A stretch of DNA of 64,000 bases from Adenanthera pavonina. Its lineage: Eukaryota > Streptophyta > Magnoliopsida > Fabales > Fabaceae. Where the stretch lies: the NCBI GenBank assembly GCA_026686845.1, contig JAIVEN010000020.1:2755501-2819500 (forward strand), in the 5' to 3' direction. Positions 58,318-64,000 of this stretch are shown in pieces (position 1 is the first letter of the stretch; each line of letters opens with the position of its first letter). The notes below the pieces were generated by a model. That model was not told the DNA's origin. It saw nothing but the letters and a program-made list of their open reading frames with translations, and did no database searches. A program made the translations under genes and the position numbers.

Positions 58318-59509
58318 TCATAAACCTTCTGGAATTGATATAATTGTGAGTCTGGTTGTGAACTTGTGACAGATCCATGTATCCGTCGATATGTAATCGT
58401 AATTTGATATAATAAATACTTAAAAAAATAAAAAGGAATAACATTCACATAGCAAATTTTTTTTTTGGTTTTTGGTTACACTGAATAATTCTTTCCACAA
58501 TAATTCAACCGTTCTTGTTTTGCTTCGTTTATCAATTCTTAAATGAAATGAGCAGTAATCATGCCAAACCTTACTCACCCAACACCAAACTCTCCTCTGA
58601 ATTCAGGACATATCTTACAAAATAATATACCTTCAACTTTCGGACCATACCAACATAACGTTCGAGTAAAGAGAAACAAAAATTGGCATCAAAAGACTAA
58701 AAAGAAAAGGATCTAGAAAGTCTACTTTACCCGATTTAGAAAGTGTTCAGTGTAATAGTGGAAGAGTTAACTTACTAGGTGCCTTATAGTTCACGACTCC
58801 TTTTAAATAGTGCAAGTGTTCATGACTCCTTTTAAGTAGTGGGAGTTTTACTAATTAGCTTATACATGTTATATAATACGTCTATTTTATACATATAAAG
58901 TGCCTATATATTTGGGCTTTCAATTGGGTTAAAATATAAGTTTACTTGAGTGTACTATTTGGTTTTACATATTTTATGCTTTGGATGATTTTCAACGATC
59001 ATTGGAGCTAAATGAGAGATATGAGCCAGAAACAATGAAAAATGTAGAATGAATAAATTTTGATGCCAGCCAATTGGATATATACACAGGAAGACACACC
59101 TTTTGTGTTGACACCAATGGGACCAAACGCGGCATCGGTTATACTACCTCCATTCCTTTATGTAATAGACAATTGGAGAAGTTTATGTGTTTCAAAATAT
59201 AAGAGACACATGGGTTTTGTATAGTGTATTTAATGACTTCTTCCAAAAATACCCCTAATTAAGATAGTAAGTTTTTAATATAATTCATTTGTATTAATTA
59301 CATGATGAAAAAGTTATTAATATTAAATGAGGGTATTTTTGGAAACTACTTTTTGTATTTTAGAAAAATTTATTACTTTTCTTGATTTGTGTGATTTTGT
59401 CTTTTATCCCTTATATTAAGGAACATATGGAGTATATGTTATCATGCTCAAGACGTGCTATAGATCAACTAGGCGCTAATTATGCAGTGACTTAGCACTG
59501 GTTAGCCTT
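58318..59509. other. intergenic DNA with one MITE
   Basis: The 3' end of the small gene is followed by AT-rich DNA. Near 58790-58850 a short direct repeat is visible (TTCA(C/T)GACTCCTTTTAA, TAGTG). The Stowaway-like MITE at 59144-59432 lies inside. No gene. Confidence 0.6.
59144..59432. mobile_element. Stowaway-like MITE, 289 bp, family copy B
   Basis: The left end CTACCTCCATTCCTTTATGT and the right end TATTAAGGAACATATGGAG are inverted repeats, flanked by TA (59142-59143 and 59433-59434). It is closely related to the element at 56613-56903 along its length. Confidence 0.88.
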
Positions 59510-62351
59510 TGTGAACACCCCATTTTGTCCGGACATTTTACAAAAAATGAAAAAAAATAATAGCAAAATAAAATAAAATAAATAATAAATAATAAATGAA
59601 AAAAAACAAAATAAAAATAAGAAGAAATTTGCAAGAATTAAATAAACAAAATTAACATACAAACACATAAAAAAACAATACAAAACAAAACAAAAAAATG
59701 AAAAAATAAAATAAAAAAAAAAAAAAACTAATTAAAAAACAAAAAAAAAAAAGAAGAAGAAGAGGGGATAATTTCATACCCAAATACCACGAGCCCAATT
59801 GGACTCGTGGGCTTGGACTAAAGGGCTGCCCTAAACAATTAGGACAGCAGACAGAGAAAAGCAAAGGAGAGACCACGCATGAACTGAAAAAGAGGGAGCA
59901 GAGAAAGAAAGGAAAAGAAAGGACACTGCAGAAGCGGACTGAGAGAACAGTGGAAGAGAGAGGCCGCGGGACTGAAAAAGTTGGACACGGAGAAAGAGAA
60001 AAAAGGACAGACTGAGCCGAAGAAGCAGGGGAGACGTGCACGCGTGAACTGAAAAAGAGGGAGCACACGTGAGAAAAGTTGAACCATGGAGATAAAAGGA
60101 AGAGAGCCTTAGGGCTTGAGAAAAGAAAAGGAGAGGAGGCAGCCGCGAGAGAGCGAGGGAGGCCGCGACTGAGGGAGCACGAAGGAAAAATCAGAGGTGA
60201 GGCAGAGAGAGAGAGAAACCGAGGGACGCCGCGACAGAGGGGGAACCGAGGGAAAAGCAGAGAGAGGGAGAGAGAGTCGCGAAGGGAGCCATGGGAGTGA
60301 GAGTGAGAGCTGGAGCTGAGAGGGAAAGAAAAAAACACAAAAAAAAAAGGAAATCACGAAACAGAGGAAAGGAAGGGAGCCGAGAGAGCTGAGAGAGGAA
60401 GGAAGTGGGAGCTTGGAGTAGAAGACCGTGGGAGTGAGAGTGAGAAACCGAGCAGGCTCGGAGAAGAAAAAGAGAGGGATAGAGGAAGCAGGGCTAGGGA
60501 GAAGCTGAACGCAGGAGACGAAGGGGAAGAGCACAGGAGGAATCCGAAGGAGTTGAGCGGTAGGCATAAAACGCGATCTCCAACAGGTAATTCCCCTTAA
60601 AAACTTGGTTCATATTAAGAAATTTCTGATTAGATTTAGGACTGTAAAAAATGAGTCCGGAATTTGGATTCTCTTTGGTCTCTGATGTGGGAGCTATGTT
60701 TGTTTTACTGCCATTTGATCAACCGTGATATGTTGCTGTTTTAAGAAAAACCGATTACTCATTCTTTTTTTGGTTCCATTCTAAAATGTCATGTCCTGTG
60801 CTTGTGGGAGACGCTGATTTGGTGCTTATAAGCTGTATGAGAATAGTTTGGTTAAGATTTAGATATTATGGAGCTTAGTAATCTAATTCAGAAACTCAAC
60901 TTTAGTTGTTCTATGTTTTGTTTGATAGTCTTGGTCTCTTTGTGAATTTGCTAATGTGAATGAACATTTATTGAGTGCTGGGTTGTGTAGTGAAACAGTC
61001 TAGGTGCTTATGGCTTTGTCTAGATTGCCTGCTGAAGCCTACTCGGAATGAACTAGTAATTTCTGATCTGAGTGAGCTCATTGTTTGTGGCAGAATTCGT
61101 TTAATTGTTTCCCTAGGCCCTTAAAGATAGCTAGATGGTTTGCTTAATCGTTTCTAGTTTGCAAGACATTGGACTGGGATGCTGTGTGCTGAGTAGTCTT
61201 TATATGTTATTGATTAATTGATTTCTAGGATTGAAATTAGTATTATGCTCTGTATCGAATGCCTAATAGATGTTCGTTAAAATACTGATGAGGAGATCAT
61301 TTATAATATTGGGATTAAGTGTTTAGTCATAATCATTGCATCTTTTTTTTAATATGTCCTGCGTCATTCAAAGTGTAGTCACGTCCGTGGGATTGGAGAA
61401 GTGAGGAATCCTAGAGTTAATGTTCCATTTGTCCCTTTCCAGTAACCCACTTTGTTTTGGAAGGCTAGCATGTTTATATAGGGCAGTATATATCTTAACA
61501 CCCTGATAAATGCATCCTACTTGTCCATCCTTGGCTTTTATGGTACAAAGCTAATGGGTCCCTCTTCCTTTTATTCCCACCACGAAGATGTTATAAAATG
61601 TGTTCCAAAGGTGTGATGTTATGAGACAACATGTTGGCCATTCACCTGGTTGGCATGTTTGGGTGTGGGATATTTGACTCTTCTTGTTGCATTTTTTTAA
61701 AAACTCATTGGATCTCACTAAAGTCATAATGGTTTCCTTTTAAACATGAGACTAGCACATTGACTTTGTTTTTAGGGGTTTTTTTTCCAGTTTCAGTCTA
61801 TTATATTTCATGAGTTGTAAGTGCCCCTTATTGTTGTGGATTTGTCTTAGTTTTCTCACCAAAATATATTTGGATCATTGACCTAAGATGCTAGATTACA
61901 TATCCCTAGAGCTTTCATCATGAGTGGATGTGTAAAAGATATAAACTGGAATGGATGTGTGGAATCCTTATGAGTTCAATAGTTTTTGTTTTTCCTACCG
62001 TCTTACAAAGAGATGTCCATTGATGATACTTATACCTATACTCCTTTATTGGCTTCTGTGACATGTGAGACAAAGGATTTGGTGAACTAAAGGCACATTG
62101 GAGACGCGTAAGGTGGTGAGGAATGATGAGAGAGATTGCAAAGGATTAGTTGAAGGAATTGAGGAAGCGAAATGACAACTTACGGGGAGCAAGCATTGGA
62201 CTGAGGACTAGAGGGAGTGATCATTCCTTTTGCTCAATTTATTTGAGTCCTATGAGTCTAAAATAATATTTGATATACTCGTGTACACACCAAACACACG
62301 AGCAGCATGAATTTTTATACCTTTTATTGTGGTCACTTTCTTTTCACTTTT

Positions 62352-63275
62352 AGAGTTTGCCACGAGGGGCCAAGTCTCCGTGTGCCCATAGAGCGTCATT
62401 CACGTGTACCATGAGTGAGGAGTTGCCATGGTACAAACGTTGGTTAAATCTTATTTTTTTTAATATTTATGAGTACCAATGGTTTTTTTAAATAAAAATA
62501 AATGATTTAATGAGAGCCCTTTATTTCAAATTTTTATTTTACCTTTGTGTTCTAAGTGGTAACACCGTGGATATTTAGGTGTTAATTAGTGAGCTGTGAG
62601 TGGTAAAATCACCACAGATCCTGATTGATTTTTTTTTTTCTGAAAAAGGAAAAATAAATAAAACAAATAAATAAATAAAAATAAATAATATATGAATATA
62701 TACAAAAGGCATATTTTTAAATTGTTTTTACGGCTTTTCTTTTTATAAAAGAATCATAAACGTATTTATTTTTATAATTTAATACAAAAATGATTTCTTT
62801 TTTTTAATTTTATCCTATAAGTCTTTTCTCGCCTTTTGTCTCGAGTGACATCACCGTGACCATATAAGCGTAAATAAGCAAATTATGAGTGATCAAATTA
62901 CCATATATGCTGTTCGATTTTCATTTAAAATTTTTCTTCTGGTATTTTCTACTCCGAGCGGAAACACCGTGGGTACTTTACATATAGGTCAGTAATTTGT
63001 GAGTGATAAAGTCACCACATATACTGATAATTTTTCTTCAAAAATATATGTAGGAATCACATTTTTGAATTCTTTTAAGAATCTATTTTACTTTTATAAT
63101 AAAAAGAAAAGATATATTTTGTACCAAAAAAATATAAAAAAAATAAAATTATTTGTTTTCTTTTGAACTTTTTATACCTTTTGTCTCGAGTATCACTACC
63201 GTGGACATTTAGGTATCAATGGGTATATTGTGAGTGATAGAGTCACCACATGAGCCAATTAATTTTATTTCGTAA
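62352..63275 (+). repeat. five diverged copies of a CACCGTGG ... GTCACCAC motif pair
   Basis: Copies start at about 62352, 62548, 62826, 62950 and 63180. The core is C(A/T)CCGTGNNNA, about 30 bp of A/T-rich sequence, then TGAGTGATAAAGTCACCACA and often CTGAT. Spacing is irregular (about 110 to 290 bp), unlike a simple tandem array. They lie only in the part of the long LTR-like element that the short copy at 30196-31347 lacks. Confidence 0.7.
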
Positions 63276-63719
63276 AAATGAAATTGTTTAAATATTACCT
63301 TTTCAAATTAAAATAAAATGTTCAAATCACATATAATTTTAATCCTATTTTTTTTTTAAATTGAGAAAAAAAACACATATTCTTTCTTTTTAGGAATTGA
63401 TTTTGTAGAACCCAAAAACAAAAAAACAACAAAAATAATAAATAAATGAAAAGAGTAAATAATGGAAATTAATCTATTTTTTACAAATTAAAACACACTA
63501 ACGAATTCTAAAAATTGTTTTCTTTGTGGAAAGACTAATTATTTTCTATAAACCTCTCTTTTCAAAATATATATATATATATAATAAAAATATTAACCCA
63601 GTGACACGTCTTTCTAGTCCGAACTACGTCGACTTTGATCCCTATCGCAGGGTACGTAGGCTCCAGACTCTAATTCTGGGTCAAGTCTGCCTTTGTACAT
63701 AAACATATATTTTCTGATT

Positions 63720-64000
63720 AATTAGTAGATAAATAAATATTTTCTAATTTATTTGATATTTTTTCTCTTAATTAATAGATAAATATTTTCTGATTTTACT
63801 TGGTGTTTTTTCCTTAATTTAATAAATACGTACCGATTGATTTTTCCAAATCTGCCTTTTTTAAATAAGTAAATACTTTCTGATTTATTTGGTGTTTTTT
63901 CTCTTAATTAATAGATAAATAAATATTTTCTGATTTTACTTGGTATTTTTTCCTTAATTTAATAAATATGTACCAATTGATTTTTCCAAATCTGTCTTTG
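63720..64000 (+). repeat. two tandem units of about 140 bp at the window end
   Basis: The unit contains TTTTCTGATTTTACTTGGT, TTTTTTCCTTAATTTAATAA, GTACC(G/A)ATTGATTTTTCC and AAATCTG(C/T)CTTT and occurs twice (to about 63863 and 63864-64000). It may continue beyond the window. Confidence 0.8.

Larger units (their letters stand above)
59510..64000 (+). mobile_element. long LTR-like element, incomplete at the window end
   Basis: It opens TGTGAACACCCCATTTTGTC, the reverse complement of the end of the element at 30196-31347. It then follows that element through an A-rich tract, a stem around CGAGCCCA / TGGGCTTGGAC, GGCTGCCCTAAACAATTAGG and a purine-rich leader. About 3 kb follow without counterpart (from about 60590). 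Similarity resumes at 63648 with GGGTACGTAGGC and GGGTCAAGTCTGCCTTTGTA to the end. The sense strand is probably plus, judging by the GAGAG-rich leader and a donor-like CAG|GTAATT near 60588. No gag-pol coding was found. The right end lies outside. Confidence 0.75.

Noticed and set aside
59652..60338. 228-codon minus-strand frame rich in Ser, Phe and Pro, with overlapping relatives to 60567
   Set aside because: It is the reverse of the purine-rich leader and A-rich tract of the long LTR-like element; low complexity explains the lack of stops. The same applies to 30666-31435 in the short copy.
1..64000. CRISPR arrays, bacterial operons, tRNA and rRNA genes, viral sequences
   Set aside because: No regularly spaced repeats, no tRNA B-box with a foldable cloverleaf, no rRNA segments and no viral polymerase or capsid-like frames were seen by eye on either strand.

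Overview
The window is nuclear DNA from a flowering plant, almost certainly a eudicot. It is AT-rich, has GT-AG spliced genes with long introns, is full of small transposable elements and microsatellites, and encodes plant-specific families (PPR proteins, plant GDSL lipases, a gamma-type PI4-kinase). I found no bacterial, organellar or viral gene, no CRISPR array and no tRNA.

Layout. At 2.4-24.4 kb lie four housekeeping-type genes: a PI4-kinase gamma (+, 3742-5670), a TAG-family DNA-3-methyladenine glycosylase (-, 12775-10925, 5 exons rebuilt), a P-class PPR protein (+, 17364-20891, 2 exons) and a GDSL esterase/lipase (-, 24231-22396, 5 exons rebuilt). From memory, the first three correspond in kind and order to Arabidopsis At1g13640, At1g13635 and At1g13630, a conserved microsyntenic block. 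At 24.4-34.6 kb is transposon-rich DNA: a 0.6 kb fold-back repeat, a dead PIF/Harbinger-like locus carrying a nested MITE and hAT-type element, and a 1152-bp LTR-like element with a perfect 5-bp target duplication. At 35.1-37.9 kb is a five-exon gene fusing N-terminal SAM-like domains to a peroxiredoxin-like 2 (AhpC/TSA-type) domain. At 39.9-42.1 kb is an intronless DYW-type PPR editing factor resembling At1g68930.

The right third is mostly repeats. At 43.7-50.3 kb I read three nested insertions: a Harbinger-like element with TTA target duplications, inside it a Mutator-like element with about 280-bp terminal inverted repeats, and inside that a 3.3 kb solo LTR. At 52.3-55.3 kb is a 1.3 kb direct duplication. 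Its second copy has gained a U6 snRNA retrocopy and a mariner-type MITE, and its first copy still shows both empty sites. At 57964-58317 is a small three-helix membrane protein I do not recognise. From 59510 to the window end runs a long, incomplete relative of the 1152-bp LTR-like element, in opposite orientation, with internal repeated motifs.

The genes do not form one pathway: they cover lipid signalling, base-excision DNA repair, two organelle RNA factors, a secreted hydrolase and a putative redox protein. I found no convincing new biological system. The strongest leads are the SAM-peroxiredoxin fusion, the size-variant LTR family, the fold-back repeat and the duplication with paired empty sites. 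Exon structures were derived by hand from splice sites and reading-frame continuity; all family assignments are by recognition, not by database search.
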